Below are positions 23,441 through 32,501 of a DNA stretch of 64,000 nt, piece by piece (the first letter of the stretch is position 1; every line of letters begins with the position of its first letter). This DNA is from DATKJS01 sp964551995 (GTDB lineage: Bacteria; Acidobacteriota; Aminicenantia; Aminicenantales; Saccharicenantaceae), in the NCBI GenBank assembly GCA_964551995.1, contig CAZKFD010000001.1:1-64000 (forward strand). The letters are read 5' to 3'. The position numbers and the translations under genes are program-made. The notes beneath the pieces are model-generated. The model made no database searches. It saw nothing but the letters and a program-made list of their open reading frames with translations, and was not told the origin of the DNA.

Positions 23441-25093
23441 ATGGCTCAGCTCCAATTTAAGGGAAAGACGTTTGTCCAAAACCACCACCTACTCGTCAAG
23501 TACCACGAGCTAGTTCCGATCAAGAGCAAGAGCCTCACGGATAAGGTCAGTCTGAATGACAACTTGGTCATTCACGGCGACAATCTCGCAGCCCTTAAGG
23601 CGCTCTTGCCTCTTTACGCAGGCAAAGTCAAGTGTATTTATATTGACCCGCCTTACAACACCGGAAATGAAAAGTGGGTTTACAACGATAATGTCAATTC
23701 TCCGATGATGCAGGAGTGGCTAGGAAAGGTCGTGGATAAGGAAGACTTAACGCGTCATGACAAGTGGCTCTGCATGATGATGCCGAGGTTAAAGTTGCTG
23801 AGGGAACTTCTGCGCGAAGATGGTGCCATTTTCATTTCCATTGACGACAACGAAGTTCACTGCCTCCGGATGATAATGAACGAAATATTCGGAGCGGAGA
23901 ATTTCGTAGCCCAAATTGTTTGACAAAAGAAGCAATCTCCTCAGAATGACGCGATATATTTTTCTGATATGCATGATTACATAATGGTTTTTGCAAAGAA
24001 GGCAAAAGAAAATCGGGAGGATCCACTGGGCTGGCAGCGCGAAATGATTAAACGAAGTGACGCCCAAGAAGAAAGATACCAAAATATTGATAATGATCCC
24101 AGAGGTCCCTGGACATCCGTAGATTACACATGTAACAAAACAGCGGACGAGCGGCCGAATCTCTATTATCCTATTCAGAATCCGAATACTGGAAAAGACG
24201 TCTGGCCCTCCAAATCACGAGTTTGGAGATTTGACAAAGAAACTCATGAGAATAACGTCGTTGAGAACAAAATCTATTGGGGTGGGGCGGGCAGAAATTT
24301 TCCTAGGTTGAAACGCTTCCGAACGGAAGTGTCATCCGGTGTCGTGCCTTCTACTTGGTGGAATCGGGAATTTGCAGGGGATAACCAGCTTTCAAAAAGA
24401 GAAATTAGGCAGATATTTACTGATTATAGCGAAGAGTTCGCCACTCCTAAGCCAACCCTGCTAATAGAGCGTATATTGGACGTTTGTTCTGCGAAAAACC
24501 AAAATGATATAGTTCTCGATTCCTTTGCCGGCTCGGGGACAACCGCCCATGCCGTGTTGGCCTTGAACAAAGAGGACGGCGGCAATAGGAAATTTATCCT
24601 CGTCGAGTGCGAAGACTATGCCGATTCCATTACTGCCGAGAGAGTTCGCAGGGTGATCAAGGGTGTTCCAAGGGCAAAAGACGAGAATCTTAAAAAGGAG
24701 TTGGGCGGTACTTTCAGCTATTTCGAACTCGGCAAACCCATGGAATTGGAGGAAATCCTAAGCGGAAGGAACTTGCCGAGCTATAAAGAACTTGCCCGTT
24801 ATGTCTTTTATACGGCAACGGGAGAGTGTTTCGACGAGAAAAAGATCGATCAGAAGAAGCAATTCATCGGCGAAAGCGCTAATTATCAGGTGTTCCTCTT
24901 ATATGAGCCGGACATTCAGAAGCTCAAGGGGATGGCGCTGACCCTTGAAAAAGCTGAGAAGCTTCCTCCTATCAAGACGGGAAAACGCCGGCTGGTTTTC
25001 GCTCCAACGAAATACCTCGATCAAGAATACCTTGAAAAGTATAAGATCGATTTCGCTCAGCTTCCCTTTGAAATCTACCAGCGGGTCGGATAG
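23441..25093 (+). pseudogene. mod: Type III DNA methyltransferase Mod, interrupted by one in-frame TGA
   Basis: A single frame of 551 codons runs from ATG 23441 to TAG 25093 except for TGA at 23921-23923. Before it: NLVIHGDNLAALKALLP, motif IV IYIDPPYNTGNEKW and ISIDDNEVHCLRMIMNEIFG. After it, in the same frame and with no gap: QKKQSPQNDAIYFSDMHDYI and, near 24510, motif I LDSFAGSGTTAHAVLAL. This motif order is the beta class of N6-adenine methyltransferases. Type III Mods normally have a Trp exactly at the TGA (AQIVW-KK), so one G-to-A change explains it. Without readthrough the product would be 160 aa without the AdoMet motif. Mod also gives Res its target recognition, so Res would then be silent. 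Confidence 0.85.
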
Positions 25094-25095
25094 AC

Positions 25096-27618
25096 ATGCA
25101 GCTCAAGGAATTTCAGCAGAGGACTCTCGCCGAAGTCCGGAATTACCTTGAAAAGCTGACGGAATGGCGAGGAAAAGCGGTCAAGAACCCCGAATTCGAA
25201 ATCGATTTTCCCCAAAAAGCTTGGGAAAAAGCAGGGATTAAGCGCGCTTATGCCTCCCGAAACAATGGCCTGGGGCAGCCGTTGCCCACATTCTGCTTGA
25301 AAATTCCCACGGGAGGAGGCAAGACTCTTCTCGCCGTCAAGACGATCGACCTTGTCCAAACAATTTATAGAAAATCGCGGCCAGGCTTGGTTCTCTGGAT
25401 CGTGCCCACGACACAAATTTATCGCCAGACAATACGAAGCCTGAAAGACCGCGATCATCCCTACCGCCAGCACCTTGACCTGGCCAGCGGGGGGCGAACC
25501 CTTATTCTCGAAAAGACCGATCAATTTTCGCCGCAGGATATGGCCCAGAATCTGGTTGTCCTGATGCTCATGCTACCGTCGGCGAACAGGCAGACAAAGG
25601 AAACGCTCAGGGTTTTCAAAGATAACGGCGGTTTCCAAGCCTTCTTCCCCCCCGAAGACGATGTCAGAGCTCAAGAAGACATGCTCAAGATGTTCCAGAA
25701 CCTCGATACGTATGAAAAACAAAGCGGGTTCTGGGGCAAACAAATCAAAACTTCGCTAGGGAATACCTTGCGGATACTTTCTCCCATAATCGTCCTCGAC
25801 GAAGGCCATAAAGCCTACAGCGAGGGCGCACAGGCGACTCTGCGGGGATTCAATCCCTGTCTGATCGTCGAGCTGTCGGCGACGCCCGCTCAGAGCAATA
25901 TCCTCGTGGATATCACCGGCCGGGAGGTCCACCGGGAGGAAATGATCAAACTCGACCTCCATGTGGTCAACAAGTCCAGCCCGGATTGGAAAGATACGCT
26001 TCTCGAATCGTTCAATAAGAGGGCGCTCCTGGAACAAAAAGCCAGGGACTATGAAGCGCAGACCGGAATTTACATTCGGCCGATTTGTCTTATCCAGGCA
26101 GAGAGGACGGGAGCTGAACAGCGCGGCGGCAGGTTTATCCATTCGGAAGATGTCCGGGAGCACCTTATAAGATCCTTAGGGATTCCCGCCGAGGAAGTCG
26201 CTGTAAAAACGAGCGAAAAGGACGAGCTCAAAGAAGTGGATGATATCGGCGGCCTCATGTCGAGAGAGTGCAAGATCCGTTATATCATCACCAAACAGGC
26301 GCTTCAGGAGGGCTGGGATTGCGCTTTCGCCTATGTCCTTGCCATCCTGACGAATCCGTCATCGAAGAATTCCCTGATTCAGCTCGTCGGGAGGATTCTC
26401 CGCCAGCCGTTCGCTAGAAAAACACTGGTGCACGACCTCGACGAAAGCTATGTTTATTGCTTTCAACAGCGAGCCAATATTCTTCTCGACAGCATCAGGC
26501 TGGGGTTCGAGCAAGAAGGTTTGGGCGACCTCCGCGGCCGGATTGCAGTCGACGACGCTGGCGGGGGCAAGGCGGGGAAAGAGAAAGTCGTTCAGATAAG
26601 GCAGCAGTTTAGGAAGGTTGCCAAGAAGACACTCCTGCCGATCTTCGTCGTCAAAGACGGCGCTGATTGGCGGGTCGTAAACTACGAAACCGATATCGGC
26701 TCGCGCATACCCTGGGATCGGGTCAACATGGATCCGCTCATGGGGCTGGCATTGACCCCAGAAGACCAAGAACACGTCGAACGGATCGCAACACTTTCGG
26801 CGGATTCGAAAGAAGTCATCAAAATCAAGGATATCCTGCCTATTAAAGAGGGAGCCATCAGCGTGGATCCCGTATTCATGGCCCGCCAGGTCAACGATGT
26901 CATTCCCAATCCCTGGACGGCCTATGCATTGGCGGCGCGCTTCCTTGGGCAGCTCCGAAGAAAGAACGAAGAGAAGAAAATCGTTGATAATTTTGTCTTT
27001 ATCATTCAGGAAATGCGGCGACACCTGGAGCTTGAAAAAGATCGCCTCGCGGAGGGGATATTCCATGAGCTGTTGAAGTCGGGGCAATTGAGGTTTCTGA
27101 TTATCGGGAAGGACCTGGAATTTACGCTCCCGGAGAAATTGAGGCTCAGCCCTGAAGCTAGAACGCTGACACAAAGTGACGGGCATCCCCTTCAATTAAG
27201 CCTGTTTGAATTTGTTCCTGAAGATGACTTCAATGAATCTGAAAAAGCTGTCGCCTGGTATCTGGACAGCCAGAAGAAGCTCCTCTTTTGGTATCGTAAC
27301 CGGGCCCGTTATGATTATTCCCTTCAGGGGTGGCGGCCTCATAAGATTTACCCGGATTTCATTTTCACCTCGGGCGTCAAGGAGCGGGGGGCCGATTATT
27401 CGCACATCTATGTCATTGAAACGAAGGGCTTGCACTTAATGGATAATGATAAAACGAACTATATCCGTAAGCTCTTTTCCATTTGCGCTGACCAAGCGAA
27501 GAAAATCAAGTGGGGCGAACTCGGCTTCAAATTGGATCGGAAGCTAAGATTCGAAGTGCTCGCCGAGGATGAATGGCAGGCTAGACTCAACGAGATGCTT
27601 TCTGGCCGGGAGCGCTAG
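25096..27618 (+). CDS. res: Type III restriction endonuclease Res subunit
   Basis: 840 aa, ATP-dependent SF2 helicase/translocase and nuclease acting with Mod. Residues about 60-85 contain the Q/Walker A region CLKIPTGGGKTLLAVKT. The DEAD-like box is IIVLDEGHKAY (about 230), followed by LSATPAQ. Helicase motif VI is QLVGRILRQPF (about 430). The C-terminal PD-(D/E)xK nuclease is seen in YPDFIFTSG and VIETKGLHLMDNDKTNYIRK. It starts 2 nt after the mod stop, so the four island genes form one run. The reading frame is intact. Confidence 0.92.
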   Translation: MQLKEFQQRTLAEVRNYLEKLTEWRGKAVKNPEFEIDFPQKAWEKAGIKRAYASRNNGLGQPLPTFCLKIPTGGGKTLLAVKTIDLVQTIYRKSRPGLVLWIVPTTQIYRQTIRSLKDRDHPYRQHLDLASGGRTLILEKTDQFSPQDMAQNLVVLMLMLPSANRQTKETLRVFKDNGGFQAFFPPEDDVRAQEDMLKMFQNLDTYEKQSGFWGKQIKTSLGNTLRILSPIIVLDEGHKAYSEGAQATLRGFNPCLIVELSATPAQSNILVDITGREVHREEMIKLDLHVVNKSSPDWKDTLLESFNKRALLEQKARDYEAQTGIYIRPICLIQAERTGAEQRGGRFIHSEDVREHLIRSLGIPAEEVAVKTSEKDELKEVDDIGGLMSRECKIRYIITKQALQEGWDCAFAYVLAILTNPSSKNSLIQLVGRILRQPFARKTLVHDLDESYVYCFQQRANILLDSIRLGFEQEGLGDLRGRIAVDDAGGGKAGKEKVVQIRQQFRKVAKKTLLPIFVVKDGADWRVVNYETDIGSRIPWDRVNMDPLMGLALTPEDQEHVERIATLSADSKEVIKIKDILPIKEGAISVDPVFMARQVNDVIPNPWTAYALAARFLGQLRRKNEEKKIVDNFVFIIQEMRRHLELEKDRLAEGIFHELLKSGQLRFLIIGKDLEFTLPEKLRLSPEARTLTQSDGHPLQLSLFEFVPEDDFNESEKAVAWYLDSQKKLLFWYRNRARYDYSLQGWRPHKIYPDFIFTSGVKERGADYSHIYVIETKGLHLMDNDKTNYIRKLFSICADQAKKIKWGELGFKLDRKLRFEVLAEDEWQARLNEMLSGRER

Positions 27619-27660
27619 GCCTCAGAATAGAAGAGGACCCTCTGCGGTCTGAACCAGATT

Positions 27661-28632
27661 TCAGCCCCCCGTCTTGAACATGTCGCTCGAGAGGGCGGCC
27701 AGGCTGCCCCGCTCCCATCGCTCTTTCTCCACCAGGGCCATCCGCAAGAGCGCGGCGAGCTCGCCGGGCCGTGCCTTCTTTCCGCGAAGGACCTTCCTCA
27801 GGTCGATTCCGTCCTTGTCGAAGAGGCAGAGCTTCAGCCGGCCGTCCGGGCCGAGACGCAGGCGCTCGCAGCCGCGACAGAAGGGGTCGGAGATCGGCGT
27901 GATGAAACCGACCCGGGCGCCGCGCGCCAGCCGGTAAACCCGGGCGACCCCGTCTGCATCGTCGACCGGCTCAAGGGGACCAAAGGTCTCGCCGATCCTC
28001 TGCCGGACGTCCTCTCCCTTGACGAAGAGCGACGGCCGCCAGCTCCCGAGCTCCTTGCATTCTGGGCCGAGCCCGGACGTCGGCATGAGCTCGATGAAAC
28101 GAACCTCGATCTCTTGCCTTTCGGCGAACCGGACGAAGTCCTCGACCTCGTCGTCGTTGACGCCCCGGATGACGACGGTGTTGATCTTGACCGGCACCAG
28201 GCCGGCCCGCCTCGCGGCCTCGATCCCCGCGAAAATGCGGTCGAACCCTTTCCGCCGCGAGATCGTTTCGAACCTTTCCCTCCGGAGGGTATCCAGGCTG
28301 ATCGTCACCCGTCTCAAACCGGCGGCCTTAAGAGTGGCGGCCATCCCGGCGAGGTGGAGGCCGTTGGTCGTCAGGGCCAGGTCGTCGGGCCGGAGGCGGG
28401 CGAGCTTCCCGACCAGGATCTCGACGCCCCGCCGCACCAGCGGCTCTCCGCCTGTGATCCGGAACTTCCTGACGCCGGCGGCCATGGCTCCCCGGGCCAC
28501 GAGCTCGATCTCCTCGTAGGTCAGGAGATCGGCCGGCCGGAGGAGCTTCACCCCCGTTTCCGGCATGCAGTAGACGCACCTCAGGTCGCAGCGGTCGGTG
28601 ACCGAGATGCGCAGGACCTTAGCGCTTTTCAA
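27661..28632 (-). CDS. moaA: GTP 3',8-cyclase MoaA (radical SAM)
   Basis: 323 aa. First step of molybdopterin synthesis: with MoaC it converts GTP to cyclic pyranopterin phosphate. The SAM cluster motif is CDLRCVYC (Cys15, 19, 22) and RITGGEPLVR is the SAM-binding GGEP. The C-terminal cluster for GTP uses CRGCERLRL followed by LKLC. The protein ends in GG, as active MoaA must. It starts inside the upstream MOSC gene (14-nt overlap) and is the last gene of the cofactor operon before the defence island. Confidence 0.95.
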   Translation of the reverse strand: MKSAKVLRISVTDRCDLRCVYCMPETGVKLLRPADLLTYEEIELVARGAMAAGVRKFRITGGEPLVRRGVEILVGKLARLRPDDLALTTNGLHLAGMAATLKAAGLRRVTISLDTLRRERFETISRRKGFDRIFAGIEAARRAGLVPVKINTVVIRGVNDDEVEDFVRFAERQEIEVRFIELMPTSGLGPECKELGSWRPSLFVKGEDVRQRIGETFGPLEPVDDADGVARVYRLARGARVGFITPISDPFCRGCERLRLGPDGRLKLCLFDKDGIDLRKVLRGKKARPGELAALLRMALVEKERWERGSLAALSSDMFKTGG

Positions 28633-29119
28633 TCGGGTCTCCGGCCCGGACCGTTCCGCCCGAGAGGACCTCGCAGAAAATCCCGAGCGCGGGCATGATG
28701 CAGTCGCCCGTAAGCTTATAGACGGCGCATTTCGTGTGGCAGTCCTTGCCGATCTGCGTGACCCGCAGCCGGACCGGCCCGCCTGTTCCGCGCACGACGA
28801 GCTCGTCCCCGATCTTGAGCGCCGTGAGATCGATGCCGCGGGTGGTCAGGTTTTCGGCGAATGCCCCTGGCTTGATCATCTTCCGCGCCCCAGCTCCGAG
28901 CTTCTCCTTCTGCGCCTCGATGCTCTCCAGCATCAGAAGCGAGACCTGGCGGTGTCCGAACCGCCGATGGGCGTCGTCCCGGAGACCTTCGCCGGCGATC
29001 ACCTCGGCCTCCGCGACCGGCGTCTTGACCTGCCCTTTTTTCCGGCTGATATTGACGGAGACGACCGTGCCGGAGGCACCGCCGGGCTTCCACCGCGCGG
29101 CCTGTCCGCAAGCCGTCAT
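28619..29119 (-). CDS. MOSC domain protein
   Basis: 166 aa. MOSC domains bind the molybdenum cofactor or carry sulfur on a Cys. Visible signs: GTVVSVNISRKKGQVKTPV at the start, GLRDDAHRRFGHRQVSLLM, AFAENLTTRGIDLTALKIGD with the FAENLTT motif, and the Cys-rich segment IGKDCHTKCAVYKLTGDC holding the candidate sulfur carrier. It lies between moaC (4-nt overlap) and moaA (14-nt overlap). Stand-alone MOSC proteins in such operons are thought to help cofactor sulfuration or handling; the exact role is not shown. Confidence 0.88.
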   Translation of the reverse strand: MTACGQAARWKPGGASGTVVSVNISRKKGQVKTPVAEAEVIAGEGLRDDAHRRFGHRQVSLLMLESIEAQKEKLGAGARKMIKPGAFAENLTTRGIDLTALKIGDELVVRGTGGPVRLRVTQIGKDCHTKCAVYKLTGDCIMPALGIFCEVLSGGTVRAGDPIEKR

Positions 29120-29595
29120 CGGCCTCTCCGGAACGTCCCGCTCTTGCCGCCGCTCTTGAATTCGAGCCGCAGGCGGACGACCTCAGCGCTCCGGTCGACC
29201 GCTTTGACCATATCGTATATGGTTAAAGCGGCCACGGCCGCTCCCGTCATGGCCTCCATCTCCGCCCCCGTCCGCGCCTCGGCCGAGACGCGGCAGAGGA
29301 TTCTGATGCCCGTCTTCAGGATCTCCGTTTCGACATCGACTTTGTCTATGGGAATGGGGTGGACGAGGGGGATGAGCTCGAACGTCCTCTTGGCCGCCTG
29401 GATCCCGGCCAGCCGGGCCGCGTTCAAAACCTCGCCTTTGGCGATCCTGTTGGCGCGGACAAGACCGATCGTCCGGGGGCTAAGCCTGATTATGCAGGAC
29501 GCCGCCGCTTCGCGGCGGGTGACGGCTTTGGGGCCGATGTCCACCATGCGGGCCCGGCCCTCGGGGTCGATATGGGTGAGTTTGGCCATCGTCAA
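29116..29595 (-). CDS. moaC: Cyclic pyranopterin monophosphate synthase MoaC
   Basis: 159 aa, the partner of MoaA in making cyclic pyranopterin phosphate. Signatures are MVDIGPKAVTRREA, GIQAAKRTFELIPLVHPIPI with the conserved HP, EMEAMTGAAVAALTIYDMVKA and the C-terminal GGKSG. Length and motif spacing match E. coli MoaC. It overlaps moeA by 4 nt and MOSC by 4 nt. Confidence 0.95.
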   Translation of the reverse strand: MTMAKLTHIDPEGRARMVDIGPKAVTRREAAASCIIRLSPRTIGLVRANRIAKGEVLNAARLAGIQAAKRTFELIPLVHPIPIDKVDVETEILKTGIRILCRVSAEARTGAEMEAMTGAAVAALTIYDMVKAVDRSAEVVRLRLEFKSGGKSGTFRRGR

Positions 29596-30797
29596 TCCAT
29601 AAACAGGATTTCGACCTCCTGCCCTTTCTCGAGCCGCCGGGCTTCGGCGGGCGCGATGATGAGGACTTGGCTCCCGACCATGGACTTCAGGACGCCGCTC
29701 TTCTGGTCCGGGAAGGGCGAGACCCGGATCTCGGGGCCCGCGCCGGCGAGGACGCCGCGCAGGAACTGCATCCGCCCGGGCTCGAGATCGATCTCGCCTT
29801 CGAGGACGGCTTTCCCGGCCCGCAGTCCGGACTCCCGTCGCCCGAGCATCCGGTCGAGGGCGGGACGGACGAAAAGATGGAAGGTCACCATGGCGCTCGT
29901 CGGGTTCCCGGGGAGTCCGAAGACGAGCTCTCGGCCCCGGAGGCCGAAGAACACCGGCTTGCCCGGCTTGATCCGCACCTGCCAGAAAACCGCCCGGACG
30001 CCCAGGGCCTTGAGCTGGTCCTTGACGAGGTCGTAATCGCCGACCGAAACCCCGCCCGAGAGGACGAGGATCTCCGCGCGCCGGGCTTTCCGGATCTTCG
30101 CTTCGAGCGACGCCCTCCTGTCCCGGGCGATGCCGAGATACGAGGCCTTGGCCCCTGCCTGCAGCGCGAGGGCCAGCAGGGCATGCCCGTTTGAATTCCT
30201 GATCTGGCCGGAACGGGCCTTTCGGCCGGGCTCGACGATCTCGTCGCCCGTGGCGATAACGCAGACCCGGGGCCGGCGGGCTACCGGCACGGATGCGTAT
30301 CCGAGAGCGGCCAGCATCCCCGTTTCGGCCGGCCCGATAAGGGCGCCTTTCCTGAGGACAAGCTCGCCGCGCTCGACGTCCTCGCCGGGCCGGCCGGTGT
30401 TCTCCCCGGGGTCGACGGTGCTCATGATCCTGACCGATCCGCCCACTCTCTCCGTGTCCTCGACCATGACCACGGCGTCGGCGCCTTTGGGCAGGGGAGC
30501 GCCGGTCATGATCCGGACGGCTTTCCCCGGACCGACAGCTCTGTAGGCGACGCGGCCGGCCGGCAAGTCCCCGGTCACTTCGAGCTCTGTGAAGGCGGAT
30601 CCCACCGCGGGCCGGGTATCTGCGGCGCGGACGGCGTACCCATCCATTGTGGCCTTGGCGAAGGCAGGGATGGGCGCCCTGGCCCTGATGTCGCGGGCGA
30701 GCGTCCGGCCCGGGGCCCTGTCGACCGGAACGGATTCGCTACCGAGCGGCCCGGCCCTCTTGAGGACTTCGCGAAGGGCGTCCGTGTAATCGATCAC
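29592..30797 (-). CDS. moeA: Molybdopterin molybdenumtransferase MoeA
   Basis: 401 aa. Inserts molybdate (or tungstate) into adenylylated molybdopterin. Domains in order: FAKATMDGYAVRAAD near residue 50, MTGAPLPKGADAVVMVED, the MogA-like domain with ILVLSGGVSVGDYDLVKD and VFFGLRGRELVFGLPGNPTSAM, and a C-terminal beta domain ending KGQEVEILFMD. It follows tupC with a 4-nt overlap. With the tungstate transporter upstream, it may serve tungsten cofactor synthesis. Confidence 0.95.
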   Translation of the reverse strand: MIDYTDALREVLKRAGPLGSESVPVDRAPGRTLARDIRARAPIPAFAKATMDGYAVRAADTRPAVGSAFTELEVTGDLPAGRVAYRAVGPGKAVRIMTGAPLPKGADAVVMVEDTERVGGSVRIMSTVDPGENTGRPGEDVERGELVLRKGALIGPAETGMLAALGYASVPVARRPRVCVIATGDEIVEPGRKARSGQIRNSNGHALLALALQAGAKASYLGIARDRRASLEAKIRKARRAEILVLSGGVSVGDYDLVKDQLKALGVRAVFWQVRIKPGKPVFFGLRGRELVFGLPGNPTSAMVTFHLFVRPALDRMLGRRESGLRAGKAVLEGEIDLEPGRMQFLRGVLAGAGPEIRVSPFPDQKSGVLKSMVGSQVLIIAPAEARRLEKGQEVEILFMD

Positions 30798-31855
30798 GAG
30801 GTTTCTCCCGCAGCCCGGACCCCGACGAGCTCCACGGCGGCCGGATCGAATTCTATCAGAACGGTCCGGGAAAGGGAAATTCCCCGGGCCTCGATTTCTG
30901 ACAGGGGAACGGTAACGCGAAAGGTCAGCTCGCCGCCGACTCTGACAAGCGCCCGTCCGGGTTCCGTTGTTTCGAGGCGGGTGACCAAGCCCCGGAACGT
31001 GTTCGGCCTTCCCGCGGCGGCTCCGTCAGGCGTGCTTAAAATCCGGATGTTGGCCGGGTCGACGACGCAGGTGACGTGTCCGGCGAAGGTCCCGGGAAAG
31101 ACGATCCTCGCCCCCGGCCGCGGCTCGATCCAGCTGAGCCGGCCGTCGGAGGCCGCTTCTCCGCTGAAGCAGTTTTCGTGGCTGAAGGGGGCCCGGCGGC
31201 CCGCCGAGAGATAGACGATCTCTCCGGCCAGCCGGGTGGCCTGGGAAAAGTCGTGGCTCGAAAAGACGACCGTGGCGCCCGCGCCGTGGCAGGCCTCGCG
31301 CACGACGGCCTCGATCCGGAGGGCGAGGTCGGCTTCGACGTTGGCCGTCGGCTCGTCGAGGAGCAGGACCCTGGGCTTCAGGACCAGGGCCCGGGCCAGC
31401 GCCACCCTCTGGGCCTGGCCCGCGCTGAGCGTCGAGGCGGGCCTCCGCTCCCAACCGGCGAGTTCGACGAGGCCGAGGGCCTGGCTCACGAGGGCCGGCC
31501 ATCGCGTTTCGGGAGTCCTGCGGACCTTGAGGCCGAACGCGACATTGTCGAAGACCGTCCCCTTGAAAAGATAAGGGTGGTGGGTCACAAGCACTGCTTC
31601 GCGTCGCGCGGCCGCGGTCCGTGCGTCATCCGCCCAGGGATCCTCGCCGAATATGACGAGGCGGCCTCCTGTCGGCCGGAAGAGGCAGGCAAGGATCATC
31701 AGAAGAGTCGTCTTGCCCGCGCCGTTCGGGCCGGCGAGCGCCAGGATCTCTCCGGACGCAATCCGGAGCGTCCCGATGTCGACCGCCGGCACGGACGGCG
31801 GGCCGGGATAGACGTACCGGACGTCCTCGAGCCGGTAGGCCTCTTTTTCCGCCAT
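30794..31855 (-). CDS. tupC: Tungstate/molybdate ABC transporter ATPase with TOBE domain
   Basis: 353 aa. Walker A GPNGAGKTTLLM, ABC signature STLSAGQAQRVALARAL and Walker B VLLLDEPTANVE are complete, as are the H-loop SSHDFSQA and Q-loop region. The C-terminal 120 residues (from about TFAGHVTCVVDPANIRIL through FRGLVTRLETTEPGRALV) are a TOBE/Mop-like domain that in this family binds the oxyanion and inhibits transport. It sits 1 nt after tupB and overlaps moeA by 4 nt. ModC is an alternative name, but the neighbouring TupA and TupB types favour tungstate. Confidence 0.88.
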   Translation of the reverse strand: MAEKEAYRLEDVRYVYPGPPSVPAVDIGTLRIASGEILALAGPNGAGKTTLLMILACLFRPTGGRLVIFGEDPWADDARTAAARREAVLVTHHPYLFKGTVFDNVAFGLKVRRTPETRWPALVSQALGLVELAGWERRPASTLSAGQAQRVALARALVLKPRVLLLDEPTANVEADLALRIEAVVREACHGAGATVVFSSHDFSQATRLAGEIVYLSAGRRAPFSHENCFSGEAASDGRLSWIEPRPGARIVFPGTFAGHVTCVVDPANIRILSTPDGAAAGRPNTFRGLVTRLETTEPGRALVRVGGELTFRVTVPLSEIEARGISLSRTVLIEFDPAAVELVGVRAAGETS

Positions 31856-31856
31856 G

Positions 31857-32501
31857 CTAATCCCTGCTCCGGAGGCTGGTGACGACGAGGACGTTGATGC
31901 CGAACGTGAACGCTAAGAGGATGACGCCGAGGACGACGCCGTTGGCGAACTCGCCCTTCGAGGATTCGAGGGCGATGGCGGTCGTGATGTTCCGGGTGAA
32001 GTTCCGGATGTTGCCGCCGAGCATCATGGCGATGCCGACCTCGGAGACGGCCCGCGCGAACCCTGCCAGGATGGCGACGAGGAGGGCGAACTTGGCTTCG
32101 AGGAGGACGACCCAGCCGGCCTGCCGGCGGGTTGCGCCCAGCGTCAGGGCGGTCAGCCGGGCCCGCCGGTCGACCTGGCGCAGGGCGGTGTAGGAGAAGC
32201 CGGTGATAAGCGGCAGGATGAGAACGATCTGGCCGATGGTCATTGCCGTCTGCGTGTAGAGGAGGCCGAGCCGCCCGAGGGGCCCGCTCCGCCCGAGCAG
32301 GAAATAGAAGAAGAGCCCGATGACCACGGTCGGCGCGGCCATCCACGTCTGGTTGAGGATGAGGACGAGGCGCCTGCCCCGGAACTCGTTGCCCGCCAGG
32401 AAGAGCGCGAAGGGAACGGCCAGAAGGCTGGCGACCAGGGCGGCCAAGCCGCTCGTCTTGAGGGAGACCCAGATGATGAGGAGGAGCTCGCGGATGATCA
32501 T
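31857..32501 (-). CDS. tupB: Tungstate ABC transporter permease
   Basis: 214 aa with about five TM helices (LLLIIWVSLKTSGLAALVASL, WMAAPTVVIGLFFYFLL, MTIGQIVLILPLITGFSY, ILAGFARAVSEVGIAMML, VVLGVILLAFTFGINVLVV). The coupling EAA loop reads ARAVSEVGIAMMLGGNIR, in the form found in TupB/WtpB permeases, including the GNI sequence. It overlaps tupA by 4 nt. Confidence 0.9.
   Translation of the reverse strand: MIIRELLLIIWVSLKTSGLAALVASLLAVPFALFLAGNEFRGRRLVLILNQTWMAAPTVVIGLFFYFLLGRSGPLGRLGLLYTQTAMTIGQIVLILPLITGFSYTALRQVDRRARLTALTLGATRRQAGWVVLLEAKFALLVAILAGFARAVSEVGIAMMLGGNIRNFTRNITTAIALESSKGEFANGVVLGVILLAFTFGINVLVVTSLRSRD

Noticed and set aside
23921..23923. TGA read as Trp by an alternative genetic code
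   Set aside because: Many other genes in the window end at TGA and use TGG for Trp; a global reassignment is not possible.
23921..23968. Selenocysteine insertion at the mod TGA
   Set aside because: Homologues have Trp rather than Cys at this site, and no distinct stem-loop is evident immediately downstream.
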